Source: Glebionis coronaria | Taxonomy: Eukaryota > Streptophyta > Magnoliopsida > Asterales > Asteraceae | Length of the DNA stretch: 64,000 bases | Direction of reading: 5' to 3' | Assembly (NCBI GenBank): GCA_025667525.1 | Contig: CM046879.1 | Coordinates: 362,222,639 to 362,286,638 of the forward strand | Shown here: positions 34,153 through 45,783 of the stretch, piece by piece | How positions within the stretch are numbered: the stretch's first letter is position 1 | How the letters are laid out: the number at the start of each line of letters is the position of its first letter | Program-made: the position numbers and the translations under genes | Notes under the pieces: model-generated | Told to the model about the DNA's origin: nothing | The model's database searches: none | Seen by the model: only the letters and a program-made list of their open reading frames with translations

Positions 34153-35870
34153 GTATATTTTTTTTAGGATTTATGGTTTAGCTTTTTGAGGTCTCGGATG
34201 AGGTAATTAGTCATATGAATATTTTTTGGGATGGTTTTAAGTCATTCAGGACTTAGTTATAAAGTTTATTTAAAAATTTGAGATTTTTTTTAAAAGTGTA
34301 TATTTTACGTCTTTTACGGTAAAACGCGTAAATTTGACTAGTTTTACGGTTTTGAGGTTTTGGAAGCTTTAGGAGCTGAAATAAATTAAGACAAATTAAG
34401 GTAATATTAGTAGTATATTATTAAACAATAAAAAGAAAAAAAATGCATATAAAAGTCGGTTTAGGCCGATTGTTTTTTAAAAAAATAAGAAAAGGAAAGT
34501 GTAATGGGCTATGGGTTGGACTTGGGTTCACCCATACCCTATATAATGTATTAACTAAAAAAAAACAAACATCATATTTTCTTCCTGGAACATAAAAGTC
34601 GACGGCACCAAGAGGAGTTTTAGGGTTTTCAGTATTTTTTTTTATCTTCCATTGGACTAAAGGTAAAACCTTCTTAAACCCTTTTTAATTAAATTGTTTC
34701 TTTATGTTTTCTTTAATCATCTATGATTGATTTAGGTTAGAGTTAATTTAAAACAGTAAATTAATGTTATATTAATCATAATATGATGATTACATAAACT
34801 AGGGCTTGTATTAATTGGGGTTATGGGTGATTAATTAGTTTAATTTGATTAAACCTGTTTTTAAAAACTGGGCAGAATTTTGAGTCAATTGTTTTGATCA
34901 TATTGGGAGTTCTACAAACTCTTATTTTACGATCCAAGTATCCCTGAAAAGGTAATTGAAGTGGCTTTCCAATGCAAGAAACGAGAACTAAATTGGAGGT
35001 AGGGAAGTGGGTCAAAAACAGGTTAAAACAGTCGGAGGTTAAAACAGTTTTGTAATCAGCCTGTTTTCTTTTTAAGTTTTGGGTTGTTTGGGGTACTTAG
35101 GGTTGCATTGGGATCTTCTCACGAACATGAGAGATGGTTTATTTATTGTAGTAAGTATCTGCACTTGGGCTAAGGTTGTGGTTTATGGTAAGACCCCTTA
35201 ATTGTAACAAACCTTTAGTATGTTTAAAATCAGGAAATCTGGAATGACAAAAGTATATATATATATATATATATATCGGGGCCTTAACAGTAGCTTTAAG
35301 GTTAGGGAAAGTGGAAGGTGTTAACTAACATATGTAAGGATATGAATATTACTTTTAAAGAAACCATGGGTATGTTTAAGTGGACGTTTGACTTAAAGTT
35401 TGGAGACCTAAAATTGGGACTGTTTTCTGTAAAATATGAATGGGATAGTTATTAAACTTAACCAATTTAAGGACTTGTTAGGGAAGGGTAATGGGGTGAT
35501 TGGAGCTTATCAATGAGGTATTTATATGGGAATAGGCTAGATGTCCATCATAGGTTGATGAGCCATCTTAGTGATTGGTTCATGTATTGATTGCGTGTTT
35601 TTGGTTTGTTAGCTTGTTGCTAGTGCGAGGACTTGTGAAGAAGCAATCAGGTGAGTTTCATAGTCCCATGTTTACTATTGATTTTGACTTCCAGATAGGA
35701 TGGAAGAGACATTGTGTTGAGTTATTTATAAATTGATGTTGTGAATGTTTTTATGGTTTGAGATGGACTTGTGTGTACATTATGTGATTAACTGCTATGT
35801 GATTCTTGTTTGTGTATGATTTGGATTGGAGAGGTACATAGTGTGATCATCTATGGGACCAATGGATAAT
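34153..35870 (+). repeat. Tekay-type LTR (family 2), left part
   Basis: From about 34370 it is recognisable in the LTR at 49690-51310: GGGCAGAATTTTGAGTCAATTG and TCTACAAACTCTTATTTTACG blocks, a TA microsatellite (35254-35276), and an ATAGGTTGATGA block. The left end is lost at the Copia insertion. It is interrupted at 35870 by the Tat-like element and resumes at 45784. Confidence 0.75.
35781..35870. repeat. 90-bp target duplication (left copy)
   Basis: TATGTGATTA to AATGGATAAT, repeated at 45694-45783 with one mismatch on the other side of the Tat-like element. Confidence 0.9.
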
Positions 35871-36191
35871 TGTCGACGTATATTCTGCAGTCGGCCCGGC
35901 CCGACAGGCCCGCGGCCCACACATACCTAACTTACCCTTCAAGAAACCCTAGTCCTATAAGTACAAGGGTAGGGGTCACATTCTACATCAGGTTCTCTCT
36001 CATAACTACACCTCTTATACCACATATTCATCCGATACTAACTTGACCATCGAAGGTGGACCCCGGGGCTCCGGCCTCGGGTCCACGTCTAACCGGTTTA
36101 CCTTTTGTTTGCAGCATTACTCAGGACCGGGGAAGACGATTAACGGCCCAGGAGAGTCGTCGAGCCGGCCCAGCCAAACTATGCTTCAACA
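35871..36191 (+). repeat. Tat-like 5' LTR
   Basis: TGTCGACGTA to CTTCAACA, 321 bp. It contains a TATA-like CCTATAAGTA (the 3' copy has CCTATAAATA) and a GC-rich hairpin with arms GTGGACCC and GGGTCCAC. Confidence 0.9.
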
Positions 36192-36194
36192 AGT

Positions 36195-36213
36195 TGGCGC
36201 CATCCGTGGGACC
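36195..36213 (+). other. Primer binding site (TGGCGCC type)
   Basis: TGGCGCCATCCGTGGGACC follows the LTR end by three bases. Primer sites starting TGGCGCC are usual in Tat and Athila elements. Confidence 0.88.
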
Positions 36214-38499
36214 CTGACAAAAACTATGTTCGTGGTCTCATACAGTCACAAAACGCAGATCAAGGTCGAATATCGGTAATCCCAAAAACCACCAATATCT
36301 GTGCTTTTCACCTGCTGCTTGCCATGTGTTTTAAAAAAACGCTGCTTGCTTAATTCAATGAATGCCATTCTCGTTTTACGCATCCATTATTACGGAATTA
36401 CATAACACATGCTATGTTGAATTTGCAAACTGCATATTTTACGTCACACATATTAGCAAATTATAAAAGATACTCCTACTATATTAAAGCTGCCATGTGA
36501 TTCTTAGGATATTCTAAGGTTCTTATAGAATTTTCGTGTTCTCATATCACCGAAAAATCGGTTTCGAAAGTCGGTAATCTTAAAACATTCGTCTTTTTAC
36601 TACATTATGTGTTGCTTTCTGCTACCGATGCACATACGTTTATTCCATATAGGTCAGATTTAATGATTCGTTCAGAATATTCAGGTCATAATCGTTAGGA
36701 TACTTGTTTTATTTAATGCTTTGTGCTGTAACAATATTTGGCGAAATCTGTTTTAGATCGGATCCTAAATTAAAATTGTGGATATCTTAGAACATGTACT
36801 ATGAATAAAAAGCTAATGCTTTATGATAATTTCGCGTCAAACACCTTTGTGATAATTTGACATCAAGACCTTGTTGAAGGCAATAACATGTTAATAACAT
36901 ATGATAATAACATGTTGGTCAGATCTCCAAACGCATAGGTATATTCTGCTAATTGTTACCGTAGTAGATCTTAGTATGTGTTTCTAAGGGAGAGATATTT
37001 TCAGATATTTGTTAATATTAGAAGATATTAATTTTATGATATGCATGATCAAAATTTCCTTTATCATGATATGACATCATGTCCTTTTTAAGATGTAGCT
37101 AGAGACTTGTGATATGTTATGTGAAATCAAACTAAAGTTTGTGTCTAATATCTGACAATACGTACATTCATACGTTTTAAAACTTTTGACAATATATGGC
37201 CAAATCGGTGGCCCAAATACTTTATCAGTTCGTCCGCATATTTACGTTAGAAATATTTGCATTAGCCCGTGTACTCTATTCTTATTGGGTGATACTTTAA
37301 CATGCATGCATATACTAAGATATGGTGCATATATCTTTCTTTTGGTACTTTTATATATCCACGATATATATATGTGTGATTTTGTTTTAATCCGCGGCGA
37401 TAGGTCTTGGCCTTCCGCGATAATACGCATGTTTCGCCATATTTTATATTTTATATTATCTGCGGTCATGAGCCGCGTCTTCCGTCATTAATCCGCATGT
37501 TCGGATATATTATTTATTTTATTAAAATATATTACGTATATATTTTAATTATTATTTATCTTTTGAATTTGTAAAAAGATATCTTAAAGTTGGCAAAAGT
37601 ATTTTCATACTTTTAAAAAAAGGATAATATATTATCCGTATCTTTTAAATAGGTAGTTAGATATTACCTATATTCGTAAATTAACAAAAAATATTATCTA
37701 CATTTTTAAAATGCGTAAAAATCTTATCAATATTTTTTACATTAATAAAAGATATTATGCATATCTTTTAAACTTATTAACAAGATAGTACATATATATC
37801 TTTTAGCTTTATGCAGACTTATTTTATTCCGATAAATATTCGCATCTTTCAATACATATCTAGATACATATTTTCATGTCTAGTATTAAGTTATTACTTG
37901 TCATACATATCTAGTCCGAAAACTCATATATCTTCTGCCTACGGGCGTACGCGTACACATCGTTTCCAGGTGAAATAAGAGGAATGAGTTTAACCTACTA
38001 ATTAAACTTGTCGTGTAAGAGGGATGCAACCCCAACGACCACGGATCATGTATCCTTGTTAGACACCTTACTAGCAAGACGTTGTAGTAAGTTACGCAAA
38101 TCACATGACTCATGATGGACTTGCAAAAGACACACTGTGCACGTCTAACAAAATTTTGTCAAAACTTTGACCGTCCTTATGGTAGTAACGGTACACCGCA
38201 CGTAATAGCATAACGCATCCCATAAGTTAGTTAAGATACGTCTTATACTATGTGACAATTCGCGGTTATGGCAAGATCCATCCGCGTTGGTTTGCACGTT
38301 CGAACCTAATCTCTATCTTTTGTACGCGGCTATGGTACGTCCATTCGCGTTGGTCTACGCGATCGTAATTTTTTGAATACTTGATTAAGTTTAATATTAC
38401 TAATCAAGTTTAGCACCATTAAACTTGAGGGGCTACCAGGGTATAATAATATCACTATTTCCGTGCATGACACGCAAATATCTTTGGATATATTTCTTT
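36214..38499 (+). other. Tat-like internal region before the array, non-coding
   Basis: AT-rich, no domain seen. It contains degenerate inverted units related in style to the array, for example CGCGG..CCGCG pairs at about 38262-38292 and 38325-38352 (…TATGG…TCCATxCGCGTTGG, two copies), and AT-rich ATATTAC/TATCTTTTAA motifs at 37500-37800. Confidence 0.7.
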
Positions 38500-40800
38500 G
38501 CCGCAGAAGTCCGCCTTCTGCCGGGTTATTCATTTGCCATGGAAGTATCACTTCCATTGGCTTATTCCTTCGCCGCGGAAGTACTCCTTCCGCGTGCTTG
38601 TTTCTGCGCCATGGAAGTATCTCTTCCATTGGCTTATTCCTTCGCCGCGGAAGTACTCCTTCCGCGCGCTTATTTCTGCGCCGTGGAAATATCTCTTCCA
38701 TTGGCTTATTCCTTCGCTGCGAAAGTACTCCTTCCGCATGCTTCTTTCTTCGCCGTGTAAGTATCTCTTCCACGTGCTTGTTATCTTCGCTGTGGAAGTA
38801 TCTCTTCCACGCGCTTATTATCTTCGCCGTGGAAGTATCTCTTCCACGTGCTCATTATTTTCGCCGTGGAAGTATTTCTTCCACGTGCTTATTATTTTCG
38901 CCGTGGAAGTATCTCTTCCACGTGCTCCTTATCTTCGCCGTGGAAGTATCTCTTCCACGTGCTCATTATTTTCGCCGTGAAAGTATCTCTTCCACGTGCT
39001 CCTTATCTTCGCCGTGGAAGTATCTCTTCCACGTGCTCATTATCTTCGCCGTGGAAGTATCTCTTCCACGTGCTCATTATCTTCGCCGTGGAAGTATCTC
39101 TTCCACGCTCTTATTATCTTCGCCGTGGAAGTATCTCTTCCACGTGCTTATTATTTTCGCCGTGGAAGTATTTCTTCCACGTGCTTATTATTTTCTCCGT
39201 GGAAAAATCTCTTCCACGTGCTCCTTATCTTCGCCGTGGAAGTATCTCTTCCACGTGCTCATTCTTTTCGCCGTGAAAGTATCTCTTCCACGTGCTCCTT
39301 ATCTTCGCTGTGGAAGTATCTCTTCCACGTGCTCATTATGTTCGCCGTGAAAGTATCTCTTGCACGTGCTTCTTATCTGCGCCGTGGAAATATCTCTTCC
39401 ATTGGCGTATTCCTTCGCCGCGGAAGTACTCCTTCCGCGCGCGTATTTCTGCGCCGTGGAAGTATCTCTTCCATTGGCTTATTCCTTCGCTGCGAAAGTA
39501 CTCCTTCCGCACGCTTCTTTCTTCGCCGTGGAAGTATCTCTTCCACGTGCTTGTTATCTTCGCCGTGGAAGTATCTCTTCCACGCGCTTATTATCTTCGC
39601 CGTGGAAGTATCTCTTCCACGTGCTCATTATTTTCGCCGTGGAAGTATTTCTTCCACGTGCTTATTATTTTCGCCGTGGAAGTATCTCTTCCACGTGCTC
39701 CTTATCTTCGCCGTGGAAGTATCTCTTCCACGTGCTCATTATTTTCGTCGTGAAAGTATCTCTTCCACATGCTTATTATCTTCGCCGTGGAAGTATTTCT
39801 TCCACGTGCTTATTATTTTCGCCGTGGAAGTATCTCTTCCATGTGCTCCTTATCTTCTCCGTGGAAGTATCTCTTCCACGTGCTCATTATCTTCGCCGTG
39901 GAAGTATCTCTTCCACGCGCTTATTATATTCGCCGTTGAAGTATCTCTTCCACGTGCTCATTATTTTCGCCGTGGAAGTATTTCTTCCACGTGCTTATTA
40001 TTTTCGCCGTGGAAGTATCTCTTCCACGTGCTCCTTATCTTCGCCGTGGAAGTATCTCTTCCACGTGCTCATTATTTTCGCCGTGAAAGTATCTCTTCCA
40101 CGTGCTTATTATCTTCGCCGTGGAAGTATTTCTTCCACGTGCTTATTATTTTCGCCGTGGAAGTATCTCTTCCACGTGCTCCTTATCTTCGCCGTGGAAG
40201 TATCTCTTCCACGTGCTCATTATGTTCGCCGTGATAGTATCTCTTCCACGTGCTCATTATTTTCGCCATGGAAGTATCTCTTCCACGTGCTCATTATTTT
40301 CGCCGTGGAAGTATCTCTTCCACGTGCTCATTATCTTCGCCGTGGAAGTATCTCTTCCACGTGCTCATTATCTTCTCCGTGGAAGTATCTCTTCCACGTG
40401 CTCATTATCTTCGCCGTGGAAGTATCTCTTCCACGTGCTCATTATCTTCGCCGTGGAAGTATCTCTTCCACGTGCTCATTATTTTCGTCGTGGAAGTATC
40501 TCTTCCACGTGCTCATTATGTTCGCCGTGAAAGTATCTCTTCCACGTGCTCATTATTTTCGCCATGGAAGTATCTCTTCCACGTGCTCATTATTTTTGTC
40601 GTGGAAGTATTTTTTCCACGTGCTTCTTATCTTCGCCGTGGAAGTATCTTTTCCACGTGCTCATTATTTTCGCCGTGGAAGTATCTCTTCCACGGCGCAT
40701 CATTATCTTCTGTCGTGGTAGTACGTCTTCCACTGGCTCATTCTGCCACAAAAGTACGTCTTCTGTTGGTTCATATGTTTGTTACAGAAGTACGTCTTCC
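38500..40800 (+). repeat. Tandem array of about 60 units, 37-bp hairpin repeat
   Basis: The common unit reads CCGTGGAAGTATCTCTTCCA then CGTGCTCATTATCTTCG. Its first 22 bases form a hairpin with arms CGTGGAAG and CTTCCACG and a 5-base loop. Variant units change both arms together. A block of about 700 bp (19 units) is duplicated within the array (38681 and 39382 are matching points). Because 37 leaves a remainder of one when divided by three, long frames of up to 453 residues are open in all forward phases; they are not evidence for protein. Confidence 0.93.
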
Positions 40801-40972
40801 GTGATGAATTACTTGGCCTGGCTAAGAGTGAATTTCCAAAATTTATATCGTTTATACTTAATTAGATGGAGCCTGATCAACTATGTTTAATCCAGGAAAA
40901 AACGTGACAAATTTTGGAAGTGGTTATCAAATGCTGTGGCCGCAAGACGGATGTAATATCCGCATCACTTTG
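40801..40972 (+). other. Array margin, left of the solo LTR
   Basis: Diverged hairpin units fade out here (CGCAAGACGGATGTAATATCC). The array theme resumes after the solo LTR at 44775 with GCCACAGGAGTACG and AGAAGTACGTCTTC. Confidence 0.6.
40968..40972. repeat. Target site duplication CTTTG (left)
   Basis: Matches 44775-44779 across the solo LTR. Confidence 0.85.
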
Positions 40973-43900
40973 TGATGAGACTGCTTTTATACATGGTCTC
41001 ATCGTCCAAAACGGCCTTAAATTGCATAAAATATCATAAAATATGCCAAATATATGCTCGTGTTTGTTACTTGTGTATTTTTAGGTACGGATATTGTGGA
41101 ATTGGCAAAAGAACACAAGAATCAATCAAAAACGAACACGGGAAAAGAAGTCGCACAATGAACCGGGCCCAAGTTTGGAAATTTGCAAAATGACCCTTGA
41201 AGAATTGAAGATTGGCAAAAATGGCCCCTCATTTTTGAAGAACTTGTCACAATTGACCCTCCATTTATCAATTGTACAAGTATGATCCTTATTATTTGAA
41301 GATATTACAAGAATGGTCCATCAAGTTTGAAGATTATACATATAAAACCCTTTGGAAAAGTTTTGGAAGACATTGTGCCAAATTTGACAACTTCTCAAAA
41401 GTTGACAAGGCTAAATAGGGCGCTGTTGGAGTTTTAATACAAAGTGAAAGAAAAGGAATAGCCTGGGGACTTAACCTGCCAAACCACCAAACATTCCCAC
41501 CCAACCAAACATTGACACGTCAACCCTACCCACCCACCAACCCAAACCCATTAACCTACCCGCCCATTACCTATTACCCAACCCAAGTTTATTAACTTAA
41601 ACTGGGTCAACCAGTCAACACCCCTTTCATTCCCTCCTAAACACTAAATTTAAAATTAATTAAACCCAAAACGAATCAAAACCCTCTCCTAATCCTGATA
41701 AACCCTAGCCTCACCCCAGTTTCAATCTAACCCAAATCAAGGGGTTATTCCCCCAAACCTTCCAGAACCTTGATTCACGTCCCTCTCATCCTTTCCCACT
41801 TCACCCAACACACCCACATGGGCTGTGGGACCCTCCCCAAGCCTCCCCTGCAACGTCTCTTTCTCCTCAAAACCCCCACCCGACCAGTTTAACACCCAGG
41901 ATCACTCCCCTTGGTCCCCAAGGATCATCCAACGTCCAAGATTCATAGTCCAAGCTGTCAAGTCACATGTATCCAGCTTTTGACCAAGATGAAGACCAAG
42001 ACTCAAGGGCATTTTTGTACAATTCATACATTAGGGTTTTAAGTCCTAGAATGTTCTTTGTAGTAGTATTTAAAGGGATGTGAGCCTGTTCACACTCTCT
42101 TGTTCCAGTTTTTAGCAAAACCTCTTGTAATCCCTTTTTTAATTAGTAAAGTTTGGTGTTTGTTAAAGTCATTGTAATTCCTTTTATTTAATTAAAAAGT
42201 TTGTGTGTTGAGTTTTGTGCTAAAGCTGAGTTCCATTTAAGTGTTAGAGATTGGTTTGAGAATTTTTCAAGAAGTATTTAAAAGCTTTTAAATCTTATAA
42301 ATCAAGTTTTTTTTGAAGTGAAAGTGGAAAAAGATCTTTGGTTTGTGAATTTAGAAAGGTTTTAAAACGTGTTGTTTAAGTTTGAAAGGTTTTGTAAGGT
42401 TTTTAAGAAAGAAAAAAGTGAAAACAGAAATATTGGATATATATTGTGTTTTTCTTTTTGACTTTTCTTTTTCAGGTTAAGAATTGTTTGTTGATTAAGT
42501 TCTGCTCCAACCCGAGTTGGAAGGAGGAGGATTTTCATCCTCAAGGGCTTTGGATTGTAAAGCCCTAAGGTAAAACCCTTTACCTTGTTAAAATTTCAGA
42601 AAAAAGGAGGTTGTATGCTATTGTTTGATTACTGTGCTATAAGTGTGTTATAGGTATTGGATTTATGTTCTCATGATATGTTATGCTTGTTAGATAGTAT
42701 ATGAATCAGTTTGAGTAGCTTTTTAAGTAGATTGGTTAGTTAAAAATCGTTTTTCAAAAAATACAAGGGTGTTTGGATAAGTGGATTAGCAGGGCACAAG
42801 TTTTGATTAGAGCTTTTAAAAGGTGTTAGAGTAAGTAAGAAAGGTTTGGAAAGATTGTTTGCTTTGTGTGTTGTCATTTGGTGCAAGATTTGAGCAAGTT
42901 GCATGTGTTAAAAAAAAAGGAAAAGTAAGGTAGAAATTGGCATAAGTCATATTCTGCTTGTTTTTGCTAGGTTTTAGATCTTGTCATTCCAAATCTGTTA
43001 AGAATTAGATTATAAGGATTAATGAGTTTACTTTTGTGCTATATGGTGAGTATGTATGCTTAGTTTGGTTGTTTGAAGTTCACTTGAGTGCAAATTTTAA
43101 TCCACTAGAACCACCAGACTTCATATTTTTTCACAGAAACTGATATTGACTTAGGGGTGCTTGATTTGATCATTTTGGTGTGCTAGGTGTTAGGATTTTG
43201 CTTTCTTTGTGTTATCTTGACTCCTTGTGCTCAGAAAGAGCACAAGGGTGCCCTTTGTCCCAAGCAATCATCACCAAACATTCACAGCCAAGCCCTCTTG
43301 GTTGGACTTTTAACAAGTGACCAAAGTCAATTGTTCATCAGAAAGAACAAGCAAACTGGATACATTTTTGATTATATCTTGTTGAATCTTGGTTTGATTT
43401 TAATTTGGATTGTGTTTTTGTGCTTAGAGAAGTTACTGGATTAAGTTTTTAAATTTTAAAGAAAAAAAAATAAATTACCAAAAAGGACGTGGCCAGGACT
43501 CGAACCTGCGCCACTCCTCTCACAACCAAACGTGCTAACCAATTGCGCCCTGGGGACTTTGACTGATAAACTTGGTTTTGTATTATACTTAAGTGCATTT
43601 TGGTTTGAGCTCAGTTAAATAAGCCGTGACCATTTTGGCTTATTTGAGCTTATTTATTTAACTTTTTGGACTTTTTCCATTTTTCCTAAGTTTAGACTAG
43701 AGTTTAGGATTTTTCTGATTAAAAATATTATTTTTCCTTTTATTTAATTATTTAATAGGATTATTTTTAGTTTTAATTTTAAAAAGTCTATAAAAAATAG
43801 TGAACAGTAGTAAAAAAATACAAAAAAATAGTTTTTAGGTTTTAATTTGTATTTTTGAGGTTTACATATAAAAAAGTTTTCAAAAACTTTAATTTTTGAT

Positions 43901-44774
43901 TTTATTTGATTTTAGGTTTTTTATTAAACTTTAAAAATTAATATAAAATTAATTAAAAGGTTTCAGAAACTTTTGTTTACATTTTCTTCTTAGTTAGATT
44001 ATTTAGGATTTTTGAGAATTTTTTAGAATTTATTTTAGAACTTTTAATTTTTTAGAATATTTTAATAATATTTTATTCATTAAAATAAAAAGTTTTATTT
44101 TTATTTCTTTTTTCATTTTTCCTAGATACTAGACATTAAAATAGGACCTTTGTCACTTTCCATATAATTTTTAGGCTTTTTAATTAATTTTTAGAATTAA
44201 TTTAAGATTTAATACATTTTAATAGTTTTTAGGAGTTAAAAAATAGTTTAATTTGGTTTTAAAATTTTTAAAAATAGTTTGTAGTTTAATTGGGTTATTT
44301 TTGAGGTTTACAAACTATAAAATCTTGTTTAAGGCTTTTTAATATTTAAAAGTGATTTTTAGGGCTTTAATTAGCATTAAAAAGTCATTATTAAATTAAT
44401 TATAAGGTTTTGGCAAGTTTTGATTTTTTGTAAACTCTTAGAATATTATTTGGGAGTTTTTAGTAATTTTTAGGAATTTTTAGGTTAAAATTTTAAATTT
44501 TGTGTTTTTCACGTTCTACGTCGTAACTTTCTAATAGGGTTTTCGTCTTAATTTTTCTATTTTTTCGTCTTCGTCATTTTCTCTTCTTTTCTTCTCATTA
44601 ATAATCAAAAACATAATCAATCATTCATTACACAACGCACTAGCCTCCTCGAGAGAACGATTCCCATCAAGGGTCATAAGTGCTTGGTTTTCCTAAACCG
44701 ACGCTTAATACTTACCGCTTTTTGTGTTGCTTTGTTTTTCCTAAAATAAAGTATATACAAAAATCACTACATCA
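40973..44774 (+). repeat. Solo LTR of the Athila-like family (3.8 kb)
   Basis: Starts TGATGAGAC and ends ACATCA, with perfect TGATG/CATCA ends, and is flanked on both sides by CTTTG (40968-40972 and 44775-44779). It parallels copies B and C (15064, 17400) for about 2.7 kb, with more divergence, and supplies the terminal 1.1 kb missing from them. No internal sequence is present, so two LTRs recombined to leave one. Orientation is taken from those copies. Confidence 0.9.
43485..43560 (-). pseudogene. tRNA-like sequence inside the solo LTR
   Basis: On the minus strand GGCGCAATTGGTTAGCA resembles an A box and GGTTCGAGTCC (43496-43506) is a perfect B box, with TTTTT just downstream (a Pol III stop). 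Anticodon-stem and acceptor pairing are poor, so this is a decayed tRNA-derived segment rather than a working tRNA gene. It has no counterpart at the same place in LTR copies A or C. Confidence 0.5.
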
Positions 44775-45384
44775 CTTTGCCACAGGAGTACGAATTCTGT
44801 TGGACTTAAGACGAATGCAATATTCGCACTATGCTGCATCATTAGTGGGTATTAGAAGTACGTCTTCAAATGTTCACGATGCAGCATACGGGTTCCACCT
44901 TCACCTTGAAAAAACCTTCTTATCATCCTCACGTTAGAGATGAATATGAATGATACCTTGCCAATGCCAGTGTTACCCCGGCTATAGAACACGCTTTCTT
45001 CTTACGGGGTCCTTACCGTCTAGACACGGGAAACCAAGCATTCGAGCACAAACACCCGTCTTACGTATACATGCTTTCCCATTTCTTTCGACGTAGATAT
45101 GCTTAATGGTAGCGGATATGGTGTAAAGTCTAGTAACCTCGGTGACAACCTCGCATACTAGACTGGGGGGACATGATGGCGTATAGTGGCTTTGCTCACT
45201 ATTCGCAACCCCAACCCATCATCTTTTTGCTAAAGGTATCCCATTTACGAGTGGAGCCATATGTTACGGACGACCCATGAGGATGTCCTAGCAGCAAGCC
45301 GCACGCGGTTGTTTAGTGAGCATGATACACGAATGAGTCTAGCATAACATGATCATGGACCATATCATACTAGACTGGGGGACA
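44775..45384 (+). other. Tat-like internal region after the solo LTR
   Basis: No gene. It contains the last diverged hairpin units (44775-44900). It also holds two copies of a polypurine-tract module, TACTAGACTGGGGGGACATG at 45157-45176 and TACTAGACTGGGGGACATG ending at 45386. Each is preceded by GTCTAG that can pair with CTAGAC. Confidence 0.75.
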
Positions 45385-45697
45385 TGTCGACGTATAGTCT
45401 GCAGTCGGCCCGGCCCGACAGGCCCGCGGCCCACACATACCTAACTTACCCTTCAAGAAACCCTAGTCCTATAAATACAAGGGTAGGGGTCACATTCTAC
45501 ATCAGGTTCTCTCTCATAACTACACCTCTTATACCACATATTCATCCGATACTAACTTGACCGTCAGAGGTGGACCCCGGGGCTCCGGCCTCGGGTCCAC
45601 GTCTAACCGGTTTACCTTTTGTTTGCAGCATTACTCAGGACCGGGGAAGACGATTAACGGCCCAGGAGAGTCGTCGAGCCGGCCCAGCCAAACTATG
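45385..45697 (+). repeat. Tat-like 3' LTR, last bases missing
   Basis: Parallel to 35871-36183, but after AACTATG it changes to target sequence instead of CTTCAACA. The join falls at a shared TATG. Confidence 0.88.
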
Positions 45698-45783
45698 TGA
45701 TTAACTGCTATGTGATTCTTGTTTGTGTATGATTTGGATTGGAGAGGTACATAGTGTGATCATCTATAGGACCAATGGATAAT
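45694..45783. repeat. 90-bp target duplication (right copy)
   Basis: One base differs from 35781-35870 (CTATAGGACC against CTATGGGACC). It overlaps the last four bases of the LTR (TATG). Confidence 0.9.

Larger units (their letters stand above)
35871..45697 (+). mobile_element. Non-coding Tat-like Ty3 element with tandem hairpin array
   Basis: A 321-bp 5' LTR, a TGGCGCC-type primer site, an internal region without any gag or pol, a polypurine tract and a 3' LTR lacking its last bases. The internal region holds an AT-rich part, about 60 units of a 37-bp repeat and a solo LTR of another family. Without that later insertion the element would be about 6 kb. The TGGCGCC-type primer site and large tandem repeats near the 3' side are known from Tat-lineage elements. 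It needs all proteins in trans. Confidence 0.82.

Noticed and set aside
38500..40800. CRISPR array
   Set aside because: The units are directly adjacent with no unique spacers, the DNA is plant and no cas gene is present.
38463..40804. Long overlapping forward frames (up to 453 residues) with a 37-residue repeat
   Set aside because: A 37-bp unit without stops in any phase gives long frames in all three forward phases at once. The composition follows the repeat and no domain is recognisable.
43485..43560. Functional tRNA-His gene or a SINE
   Set aside because: The anticodon and acceptor stems do not pair, and no poly-A or poly-T tail lies at the end where a SINE would need it.
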